Source: an uncultured Opitutia bacterium
GTDB taxonomy: Bacteria > Verrucomicrobiota > Verrucomicrobiia > Opitutales > UBA953
DNA length: 15,811 bases
Assembly: GCA_903924185.1 (NCBI GenBank)
Contig: CAIYAN010000318.1
Location: 1-15,811, forward strand
Reading direction: 5' to 3'
In this document: positions 6,177 to 12,686 of the stretch, in pieces
How the letters are laid out: each line of letters opens with the position of its first letter
How positions within the stretch are numbered: position 1 is the stretch's first letter
Notes under the pieces: generated by a model
Seen by the model: the letters and a program-made list of their open reading frames with translations, nothing else
Databases searched by the model: none
Told to the model about the DNA's origin: nothing
Made by a program: the position numbers and the translations under genes

Positions 6177-7067
6177 TTAGAAACGTGCCCCGGCGCGAAC
6201 GGAGAAGCCCCACGTCGCGGCGGTTTGGAAGACACCCTGCGTCTCACCCGCGTGCACGAAGGAATGCCTGGAAAACGCCACCCACTCGAAAGAACCTTGG
6301 ACAAACCAGGTACCGCTCCGCTCAAGGAATTGGGTGACACCGATGCGCAGCGGCACCTCACCGACGGAAACGGCCCGGCTACCATAGGCCGAGCTATCAG
6401 CCAGCCGGAAAGTCAGCGTCTCATACATCACGGAGAGATCGACGCGGGTGGCCCGGTCCTCGGTCAGATAACCACGGATGATGAGCCCGTTCTGGAGGCC
6501 CGTGGCCCGCAGTTCGACCTCCGCGGCTTGGCAGGGCCGCCAGACCGCCTTGAGATAAGGTATCGGGAGCACCCCCGACTCGAAGCGGTCTTGTAGCATC
6601 ACCCCTAAGGTAATGTCCGTCTCCGCATCTGGCCGCCAACGGGCGGCGCCGCCGAAGCCCCAGCGAAAGCCACGCGAAAGGCCAACCCCTTCTTCATAGG
6701 CGGATTCCAAGGCGTAGAGGGTCTGCACGGAATATTTTGCATTCCAATCCCACTGCTTAAAGCCGGTGAGCATCAAGTCAGTCGTGTGGCCGTAAGCTTG
6801 ATCCGAACCTTGGATGGTTCCGGTGAAATCGTTTTTATAGCGATAGTACTCGAAGTCGACCGCGGCGGTCGGGGTTGCCCAGATGACTTCGGTACCCGAA
6901 CGGGAACGCCCGAAAGTCCCGCTGACGGGGTCAGCATGGCTGACGGTTTCGGCACTGCGGGTCTGCCAATCTGCGATCACCATCCAGGGCTTCGGCGGGG
7001 CCTCGGCCGCCTGCAAAGCCGTAAAACTAACTGCCGAAAGTAAGGCAAAGTGCGTAAGTTTAGACAT
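6177..7067 (-). CDS. Outer-membrane beta-barrel protein (DUF6268-like)
   Basis: A 296-residue protein with a signal peptide (residues 1-20, ending 'ALQA-AE'). The rest alternates short hydrophobic and polar stretches rich in aromatic residues, as in transmembrane beta-strands: 'AAVDFEYYRYKNDF', 'YSVQTLYALESAYEEG', 'WRFGFGG'-like and 'VDLSVMYETLTFRL'. The last strand ends 'WGFSVRAGARF' with a terminal Phe, the usual outer-membrane insertion signal. The pattern resembles DUF6268 proteins, whose function is not known. It is the first gene of a two-gene unit with the CAP-like protein and is divergent from the first ammonium transporter across about 100 nt. No Shine-Dalgarno is seen (gtttaaataATG). 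Confidence 0.72.
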   Translation of the reverse strand: MSKLTHFALLSAVSFTALQAAEAPPKPWMVIADWQTRSAETVSHADPVSGTFGRSRSGTEVIWATPTAAVDFEYYRYKNDFTGTIQGSDQAYGHTTDLMLTGFKQWDWNAKYSVQTLYALESAYEEGVGLSRGFRWGFGGAARWRPDAETDITLGVMLQDRFESGVLPIPYLKAVWRPCQAAEVELRATGLQNGLIIRGYLTEDRATRVDLSVMYETLTFRLADSSAYGSRAVSVGEVPLRIGVTQFLERSGTWFVQGSFEWVAFSRHSFVHAGETQGVFQTAATWGFSVRAGARF

Positions 7068-7140
7068 TATTTAAACAGATAGAAAAATTGTGTCTTTGAA
7101 ACCCTCGAAAGCAAGCGACTTGGTCGACCTGCACAAAAAT

Positions 7141-7155
7141 TGGCACACATCTTGC
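7141..7155 (+). promoter_or_regulatory. Sigma-54 promoter of the first amt gene
   Basis: TGGCAC (7141-7146), 5 nt, TTGC (7152-7155), flanked by T on both sides, a full match to the -24/-12 consensus. The -12 C at 7155 predicts transcription start near 7167, only about 4 nt before the ATG at 7171. Sigma-54 control of ammonium transporters by NtrC-like activators under nitrogen limitation is well known; no clear activator-binding palindrome was found upstream. Confidence 0.88.
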
Positions 7156-7170
7156 TCAATAAAAAGCACT

Positions 7171-8451
7171 ATGCTCTTTTCTATCGCCGCCACCACCGTC
7201 ACTGCGGGCGACAATGCCTGGGTCCTCATCAGCACCGCCTTAGTTTTGCTGATGTGTATCCCAGGGCTCTTCCTGTTCTACGGCGGCCTCGTCCGCACCA
7301 AGAACGTCCTCTCCATCGCCGCCCAGTGTGTCGCCCTCACCGCGATGGGCCTGCTGCTATGGTGGGCGTTCGGCTATTCCTTGGTTTTCGGCAAGAGTCT
7401 CCAAGGCTCCTTCCTCGGCCATATCTTCGGCGGCACGGAGCACCTCGGCTTCGCGGGCATCGGAGCGGAGGCGAGTACCTATGAAGGTCGCATCTCTGCG
7501 GGCGCCTTCGCCCTCTTCCAGGCCATGTTCGCGGCCATCACCCCCGCCTTGATCATCGGTGCCGTCGCCGAACGCATGAAATTCTCGGCCGTGATGCTCT
7601 TCTCCCTGCTCTGGACCATCTTCGTTTATTACCCGGTCGCGCACGCGATGTGGGGCCAGACGGGAGACTTCGCGGGCTTGGCTAATCCGAACGCCGCCTT
7701 CAAGGCTGCGGACTTCGCTGGCGGGATCGTTGTGCACATGACCTCTGGTTGGTCGGCCCTCCTCCTTTGCATCATGGTCGGCCCTCGGGCGGGCTTCGGT
7801 AAGCGCGCGATGACGCCCCACAGCATGGTGCTTTGTGTGCTCGGTACCGGCTTACTATGGGCTGGCTGGTATGGTTTCAACGCCGGCTCCGCCCTCGCCG
7901 CCGACGGCGTCGCGGTGCAGGCCTTCCTGACCACCACGCTCGGGGCCGCCGCGGCGACCCTCGTCTGGGCCATCGTCGAAAAACTTCACCGGGGGAAACC
8001 TTCGGTGCTCGGGCTTTGCTCGGGCTCAATCGCTGGCCTCGCGACGATCACGAACGCCGCCGGCTTCGTTTCAGGCAGTTCCGCCGTTCTGATTGGCGCG
8101 CTGGCAGGCGGTATTTCTTATTGGGCCTGCTCCGTCTTGAAAGGTAAGCTCGGCTACGATGACGCCCTTGATACCTTTGGTGTCCACGGCATCGGTGGCA
8201 CCTTGGGGGCGCTCGCCACCGGCCTCTTGATGAGCTCCACCGCCCATACGGCCGGCGGGGCGCTCATTCCCCAGGGCCTCCTCCAAGGCCAACTCTTAGC
8301 GATGCTCTTGTGTATTCTTGTTTCCTTAGGAGCGACGTGGCTGATTGCGCTAATTGTTGCGAAGACCATCGGCCTGCGTCCCACCGAGGAAGAAGAAGCC
8401 CAAGGCTTGGACATCGCCGACCACGGCGAAGAAGGCTATCAGCATAATTAA
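7171..8451 (+). CDS. amt: Ammonium transporter (Amt family), first of a tandem pair
   Basis: A 426-residue multi-pass inner-membrane protein, about 11 membrane segments. It has the Amt signature 'DFAGGIVVHMTSG' with D181 and the first pore His, H189, and the second pore His, H339, in 'DTFGVHGIGGTLGAL'. The 150-residue spacing equals that of E. coli AmtB (H168/H318). 'FYGGLVRTKNVL' (36-47) and 'AVAERMKFSA' (131-140) are also typical. The tail 'GLRPTEEEEAQGLDI' is the conserved cytoplasmic region that contacts PII (GlnK). The frame stays open to 7090, but that upstream ATG would lie before the promoter, so 7171 is chosen. There is no signal peptide and no Shine-Dalgarno, and the predicted leader is about 4 nt. 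It imports ammonium for assimilation when nitrogen is scarce. Confidence 0.96.
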   Translation: MLFSIAATTVTAGDNAWVLISTALVLLMCIPGLFLFYGGLVRTKNVLSIAAQCVALTAMGLLLWWAFGYSLVFGKSLQGSFLGHIFGGTEHLGFAGIGAEASTYEGRISAGAFALFQAMFAAITPALIIGAVAERMKFSAVMLFSLLWTIFVYYPVAHAMWGQTGDFAGLANPNAAFKAADFAGGIVVHMTSGWSALLLCIMVGPRAGFGKRAMTPHSMVLCVLGTGLLWAGWYGFNAGSALAADGVAVQAFLTTTLGAAAATLVWAIVEKLHRGKPSVLGLCSGSIAGLATITNAAGFVSGSSAVLIGALAGGISYWACSVLKGKLGYDDALDTFGVHGIGGTLGALATGLLMSSTAHTAGGALIPQGLLQGQLLAMLLCILVSLGATWLIALIVAKTIGLRPTEEEEAQGLDIADHGEEGYQHN

Positions 8452-8482
8452 GGGCCGCGTCGTAGGGGTTGAACGCTTAAGT

Positions 8483-8517
8483 GCCCCCTGATTGCTCGAA
8501 AAGAGGCAAGGGTGGGC
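8483..8517 (+). terminator. Imperfect stem-loop after the first amt gene
   Basis: GCCC (8483-8486) pairs with GGGC (8514-8517), and an inner TTGC-TC (8492-8497) pairs with GA-G-GCAA (8503-8509), closing an A-rich loop. Only a weak T-rich stretch follows (attttaat). It may partly terminate the first amt transcript before the second promoter. Confidence 0.33.
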
Positions 8518-8572
8518 GGCTGGTTAGTCGGATTTTAATCAAAAAAGCAGAGGGGGCGTTTCCCTGCACGGT

Positions 8573-8587
8573 TGGCACGACCGTTGC
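8573..8587 (+). promoter_or_regulatory. Sigma-54 promoter of the second amt gene
   Basis: TGGCAC (8573-8578), GACCG, TTGC (8584-8587), again a full -24/-12 match preceded by T. Predicted start is near 8599, 4 nt before the ATG at 8603. The -12 C to ATG distance (16 nt) is identical to that of the first amt gene. A purine run AGGGGG (8591-8596) would serve as Shine-Dalgarno only if transcription started further upstream. Confidence 0.88.
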
Positions 8588-8602
8588 GATAGGGGGAATG
8601 CC

Positions 8603-10126
8603 ATGAACTCCCTGCTTCGCACACTCACCATCCTCGCTCTCGCGGCGGCGCCCTTCTGGGCGACGGCGGCGGACAGCGCTCCCGCCACGGCAGCCGCTCC
8701 TGCGGCTGAAGCGGCTAAGACCCCGCCAGCCCCCACGCTCGAACAGCGCTTAGCTGGCATTGAGGCCTACCTCGGAAACGGCGACCCCTCGGCCGTCCTA
8801 AAAGATGCCAAGGGCACGATCCCAACTGGCCTGACGACTCCGGCCGCCAGTTCCACGGGCCCAGGCCATAACGGCTTCATGATGATCTGCGCCGCCTTGG
8901 TGCTCTTCATGACGCTCCCCGGCCTCTTCCTTTTCTATGGCGGCTTGGTCCGCTCGAAGAACGTGCTCTCCGTCGTCGCCCAGTGCTTCGGCCTAGCCGG
9001 GCTCGTCACCATCCTCTGGTGGGCGGTCGGCTACTCGCTCGTCTTCGGTAAGAGCTTCGACGGCACGCTGCTCGGTCACATCTTTGGCGGCAGCGAGTTC
9101 TTCTTCATGAACGGGGTCACCTCGGCGCCGAACACCGACTACGCTTACTGGATCTCCCAGAACGTCTTCTCGATGTACCAGCTTATGTTCGCAATCATCA
9201 CCCCTGCCTTGATCGTCGGGGCCGTTGCGGAACGTATGAAGTTCTCGGCCTTGATGGCCTTCATGACGGCTTGGATGTTCCTCGTCTACTTCCCGATGGC
9301 CCACGCCATCTGGGGCATCACGGGTGACATGAACGGCGTCTGGAATGCTAAGGCCACAATCAAGGCTATCGACTTCGCGGGCGGTACGGTCGTCCACATG
9401 ACCTCTGGTTGGTCCGCGCTACTCCTCTGCATCATCCTCGGACCGCGCATCGGGTTCGGAAAGAAGTCGATGAGCCCGCACAGCATGGTGCTCTGCGCCG
9501 TCGGTACCGGGATGCTCTGGGTGGGTTGGTACGGCTTCAACGCCGGCTCGGCCCTCGCGGCTGACGGTGTCGCCGCCCAGGCCTTCACCACGACGACGCT
9601 CGCCGCAGCCGTGGCTGCCTTCACTTGGGGTGCCCTCGAGTGGATCCTCCGCAAGCACGCTAGCGTCCTCGGTCTCTGCTCCGGTGCCGTCGCTGGTCTG
9701 GTCGTCATCACCCCGGCCACGGGCTTCGTCTCGAGCACGGGAGCGGTCATCATCGGCGTCCTCGCGGGCGTGATCCCCTTCCTCGCCGTGGTCTACCTGA
9801 AGTCCAAGCTCGGTTACGACGACGCCCTCGATACCTTCGGTGTACACGCCGTCGGTGGCACCTTGGGCGCCATCATGACCGGTGTCCTCGCCACGGTCGA
9901 CGCCAACGCCAACCTCGCCACCAACCTCAAGGACGTCGTGGGCAAGACGCTCCTGACCGAGCAGTTCAAGGCGATCGGCATCACCTTGGTACTCTCTCTC
10001 GTGGCCACGGCCATCATCGCCTACGCACTCAAGGCAACAATCGGCCTGCGCCCCACCGAAGAAGACGAGTCCCGCGGCTTGGACATCTCGGACCACGGCG
10101 AAGAAGGCTACAACCACAACTCCTAA
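8603..10126 (+). CDS. amt: Ammonium transporter (Amt family) with signal peptide and extended N-terminus
   Basis: A 507-residue protein. Residues 1-22 are a signal peptide (cleavage near 'WATA-ADS'). Residues 23-88 are Ala/Pro-rich with one short helix (about 45-57), a periplasmic extension absent from the first paralogue and from E. coli AmtB. From about 89 the Amt body follows: 'FYGGLVRSKNVL' (111-122), 'DFAGGTVVHMTSG' with D257 and H265, and H415 in 'DTFGVHAVGGTLGA'. The twin-His spacing is again 150. The tail 'GLRPTEEDESRGLDI' should bind PII. The clear signal peptide fixes the start at 8603. It has its own sigma-54 promoter and a strong downstream terminator. The body is highly similar to the first amt gene at protein level, so the pair arose by duplication or by tandem acquisition. 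The role of the extension is unknown. Confidence 0.95.
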   Translation: MNSLLRTLTILALAAAPFWATAADSAPATAAAPAAEAAKTPPAPTLEQRLAGIEAYLGNGDPSAVLKDAKGTIPTGLTTPAASSTGPGHNGFMMICAALVLFMTLPGLFLFYGGLVRSKNVLSVVAQCFGLAGLVTILWWAVGYSLVFGKSFDGTLLGHIFGGSEFFFMNGVTSAPNTDYAYWISQNVFSMYQLMFAIITPALIVGAVAERMKFSALMAFMTAWMFLVYFPMAHAIWGITGDMNGVWNAKATIKAIDFAGGTVVHMTSGWSALLLCIILGPRIGFGKKSMSPHSMVLCAVGTGMLWVGWYGFNAGSALAADGVAAQAFTTTTLAAAVAAFTWGALEWILRKHASVLGLCSGAVAGLVVITPATGFVSSTGAVIIGVLAGVIPFLAVVYLKSKLGYDDALDTFGVHAVGGTLGAIMTGVLATVDANANLATNLKDVVGKTLLTEQFKAIGITLVLSLVATAIIAYALKATIGLRPTEEDESRGLDISDHGEEGYNHNS

Positions 10127-10151
10127 GCCCCTCACTAGGGAGTCGGGCCTC

Positions 10152-10183
10152 CAGGCCGCCCAGCAACGGGCGGCCTGTTTTTT
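10152..10183 (+). terminator. Rho-independent terminator of the amt locus
   Basis: Perfect 10-bp stem CAGGCCGCCC (10152-10161) and GGGCGGCCTG (10168-10177), loop AGCAAC, followed by six T. Confidence 0.95.
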
Positions 10184-10269
10184 GGCCCAGTGGAACAATT
10201 GCCCCCGCTGGGTGTTAACAAACCACGATAAAGGATTGCTAGCTGGGGCGATGCTGACACCTTGCTGTC

Positions 10270-10275
10270 TATAAA
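10270..10275 (+). promoter_or_regulatory. Candidate -10 element of the MerR-type gene
   Basis: TATAAA 8 nt before the ATG at 10284. No -35 at 16-18 nt spacing is evident. If used, transcription would start at or next to the ATG, giving a leaderless mRNA. Confidence 0.4.
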
Positions 10276-10283
10276 AGAACTCT

Positions 10284-11114
10284 ATGTTAAAAATCTCAGC
10301 CCAAATAGGAGACGACTTCCTCGGCACGGCCGAAGAGCTGGCCCACCACGTCTCCAAAAAGCTGGAGGAACTCGGCTTTGGCGATCGGCACCACGCCACC
10401 GAACGTCTCGTCCGCTTCTACACCTACGAAAACCTCATCTCTAAGCCCGAGCGGGCCAATGATGACCGGCGTAAAGCCAATTACGGCAGCCTCCAGGTGC
10501 GCCAATTGCTATTGGCTAGGCTCTTAGCCGAACGCGGCTGGGAGCTCGACCGCATCCGCAATCTGCTCAAGGACAACGCCCAGGTCGATAAACTGAACAA
10601 GTTGATTGATGAATTAGCCCAGCCCAACGAGGCTGAACGCCTCTTCTTCCGGACGGCCTCGCATCAAGACCCCGAAGGGCATGTCCGCTCCGCCTCCATG
10701 CGGCCTAACCGGCTCTACAGCGTTGCCTCTTTTGACGCTGATTCGCTCAATGAGCCCGACGCTGGAGCCCCCCCGCCGCGCAAAAGCCGGTTCGCCCATG
10801 AGACCTTCCAACAGCTGCGCGACCTCTCGGAATCCCCGATGCCGGCCCTGCTGTTCCGCAAGCTGGTCGTCAAGGAGTCCATGCGCCCCGATCTAGAGCC
10901 GGAAGTCCGCGAACTTTATCAGCAATTATTGGCCTTCCATCCGACCTCCCGAGGCGAAGAACCCAAGCGCGAAAGGTGGACCCGTTTACGGCTCTCCCAC
11001 TGGTGTGAAGCCTCCTTCCATATTGATAACCGCGGTCGGCCCAGCGAAGAAGACCTAGATGAAATCGTGAATAAATTCCGTAAAGCGTTGAAAGATAGTT
11101 ATTTAAGAGTTTAA
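10284..11114 (+). CDS. MerR-type transcriptional regulator
   Basis: A 276-residue protein. Residues about 14-100 form a winged-helix MerR-type domain: 'TAEELAHHV' (helix 1), 'RLVRFYTYENLISKPER' (41-57, the wing entry corresponding to the usual RYYE..GLL), 'YGSLQVRQLLLARLLAERGWELDRIRNLL' (67-95). The first helix-turn-helix carries an insertion (KKLEELGFGDRHHATE) compared with classical MerR. The remaining 175 residues have no metal-binding cysteines and no recognised effector domain; 'PRKSRFAHETFQQLRDL' and a charged C-terminal helix are visible. The ligand and targets are unknown. There is no Shine-Dalgarno. The gene follows the amt terminator and precedes the VWA gene, but a separate promoter lies before the VWA gene, so no operon is implied. 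Confidence 0.75.
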   Translation: MLKISAQIGDDFLGTAEELAHHVSKKLEELGFGDRHHATERLVRFYTYENLISKPERANDDRRKANYGSLQVRQLLLARLLAERGWELDRIRNLLKDNAQVDKLNKLIDELAQPNEAERLFFRTASHQDPEGHVRSASMRPNRLYSVASFDADSLNEPDAGAPPPRKSRFAHETFQQLRDLSESPMPALLFRKLVVKESMRPDLEPEVRELYQQLLAFHPTSRGEEPKRERWTRLRLSHWCEASFHIDNRGRPSEEDLDEIVNKFRKALKDSYLRV

Positions 11115-11172
11115 TCCATATTTATGACAGTATCTTTTCGGTGTTAATAACAAAAAAGATGCTCTGGTGGTG

Positions 11173-11200
11173 TTGACAGTTTACGGGTGGTATGCATAGT
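11173..11200 (+). promoter_or_regulatory. Candidate sigma-70 promoter of the VWA gene
   Basis: Perfect TTGACA (11173-11178), 16 nt, CATAGT (11195-11200, 4 of 6 to consensus). Transcription start would be near 11207, about 3 nt before the ATG at 11210. This argues against the upstream in-frame ATG at 11192, which lies inside the promoter. Confidence 0.6.
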
Positions 11201-11209
11201 GGTCTTTCC

Positions 11210-12586
11210 ATGATCGCTCCTATGCACTCCCCCACCATCGAAATCCTGCCCCTGAAAATGGGCTTCCTCCGTGCCGCCGCTGATGCGACGCACGTCCTCG
11301 TCCGGCTCGTCGCTCCGGCCCAGCCCGTGACCGAAAACTCTGCTTCCGCCCAGCGCGCTCCGCTTGACCTCGCCTTGGTCATCGACCGTTCGGGCTCCAT
11401 GAGCGGCGACCCCCTCAAGGCCGCCCTAGAAAGCTCGGTCCGCATCATCCAGGGCCTTCGCTCGGATGACCGCATCGCCGTGGTCGCCTTCGATGATCAC
11501 GTCCAAGTCGTCCAACCCTTGGTCGCCGTGGGGGACGCCCATGACTTGGTCAACCGCGTCCGCCTAATCGAGTCAGGTGGCTCCACTGCCCTCTTCGACG
11601 GCTGGCAGGAAGGCGTTAAGCAGCTCGCGCCGTTCGTGAAGAAGGAGCGCATCGCCCGGGTCATCCTTTTGACTGACGGCCAGGCCAACCACGGTCTCGT
11701 CGATGAAGCCCAGATCTTCGAACACGTCGCTAAGGCCGCTGGCGCTGGCATCACGACTTCCACCGTCGGTCTCGGCCATGGCTTCAATGAAACACTCCTC
11801 ACGGGCATGGCTAAAGCCGGCGAAGGCGCCGCCAACTTCGGTCAGACGGCCGATGACCTGAGCGAAGCCTTCGAAGAGCAGTTTGCCATCCTGTCCAATA
11901 GCTTCCTCCGCCAGGTGAAAATCACCGTCCAGGGCGGGAGCGATGTCCAGGCCCGCCTGCTGGGTGAATTACTCGAGGATGGTGTGACGCGGACCCGTAA
12001 GCTCGGCACGTTACCTTGGAATTCCGCGCTGACGGCGGTGGTTGAACTCAAGATCGGCGCCAACGCCAAGGCCGATTCGTTACTCGCGGTCAACTTCGTA
12101 GCCATCACCAAGGACGGCACCCCTGTCGCCTTTGGCCCGCAGATTCTCATCCTCCCGGAAGTCGACCTCGCGACGTTCAGCACCCTGCAGACCGACGTGA
12201 ATGTGGCCGCCGCGGTGGGCGAAGCCGTCACGGGAGAAAAGCTCGATGTAATCCAAGCCCTCGTACGCGGTGGCCAAGTGGCCGAAGCCAAACAGAAGTT
12301 GGCCGAGCTCACCCAGCAGACCGATCTCTCCGAGTGGGCGCGCGAGAAGGTCATTTACCTGACGCGACTCTTGGACGAGGACCGGATTATGGCGATGAAG
12401 GAGATGCGCTACGCTAGCCGCAACTTCTCCCGCAGCATTAAGGGCAGCAACGTCGCGGAAAACTCCGAGAGCTTCAATGAGGACGTAGAGCGTGCGAAGG
12501 CTCTCTTCCTCCGCAAGAAACGCATGGCCGGGCGCAGTTCGGCCCCCCAGCCGCCCCAGCCACCCAAGCAGCCTCCGCAGGCCTAA
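11210..12586 (+). CDS. Cytoplasmic von Willebrand factor A domain protein
   Basis: A 458-residue protein without signal peptide. The VWA fold starts near residue 51 and has a complete MIDAS: 'VIDRSGSMSG' (D59, S61, S63), 'GGSTAL' (T126) and 'LLTDGQAN' (D156). So it should bind a divalent metal and a protein ligand. After the VWA domain (to about 235) comes a beta-rich region, then helices ('EVDLATFSTLQTDVNVAA' and 'DEDRIMAMKEMRYASRNF'), and a proline-rich tail (APQPPQPPKQPPQA). Homologous architecture is common in bacteria, with partners mostly unknown. The start at 11210 is chosen because it is the first ATG after the candidate promoter; an ATG at 11222 is a second possibility. No Shine-Dalgarno is visible. 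A strong terminator follows. Confidence 0.88.
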   Translation: MIAPMHSPTIEILPLKMGFLRAAADATHVLVRLVAPAQPVTENSASAQRAPLDLALVIDRSGSMSGDPLKAALESSVRIIQGLRSDDRIAVVAFDDHVQVVQPLVAVGDAHDLVNRVRLIESGGSTALFDGWQEGVKQLAPFVKKERIARVILLTDGQANHGLVDEAQIFEHVAKAAGAGITTSTVGLGHGFNETLLTGMAKAGEGAANFGQTADDLSEAFEEQFAILSNSFLRQVKITVQGGSDVQARLLGELLEDGVTRTRKLGTLPWNSALTAVVELKIGANAKADSLLAVNFVAITKDGTPVAFGPQILILPEVDLATFSTLQTDVNVAAAVGEAVTGEKLDVIQALVRGGQVAEAKQKLAELTQQTDLSEWAREKVIYLTRLLDEDRIMAMKEMRYASRNFSRSIKGSNVAENSESFNEDVERAKALFLRKKRMAGRSSAPQPPQPPKQPPQA

Positions 12587-12610
12587 ACCGCCCGCCTAGA
12601 CTCAGTTACC

Positions 12611-12643
12611 AAGCCCGGTGGGAGCAATTCCACCGGGCTTTTT
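12611..12643 (+). terminator. Rho-independent terminator of the VWA gene
   Basis: Perfect 11-bp stem AAGCCCGGTGG (12611-12621) and CCACCGGGCTT (12630-12640), 8-nt loop, and a run of five T (12639-12643). Confidence 0.95.
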
Positions 12644-12686
12644 GTTGCCCGGTTGCAGAAGCCGCCCAATCTGGAGGCATCGTCCC

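Noticed and set aside
7090..7170. Upstream in-frame start of the first amt gene, adding 27 residues
   Set aside because: It would lie before the sigma-54 promoter and encodes no signal peptide or family-like sequence.
10255..10265. TGACAC...TTGC before the MerR gene as a third sigma-54 promoter
   Set aside because: Only 1 nt separates the two parts instead of 5, and the -24 GG is broken, so it cannot function as a -24/-12 element.
9419..10399. Minus-strand open frame (326 codons) covering the end of the second amt gene and its terminator
   Set aside because: It is antisense to a clear Amt protein, runs through a strong terminator, and has Asp/Glu/Gly/Arg-rich low-complexity composition.
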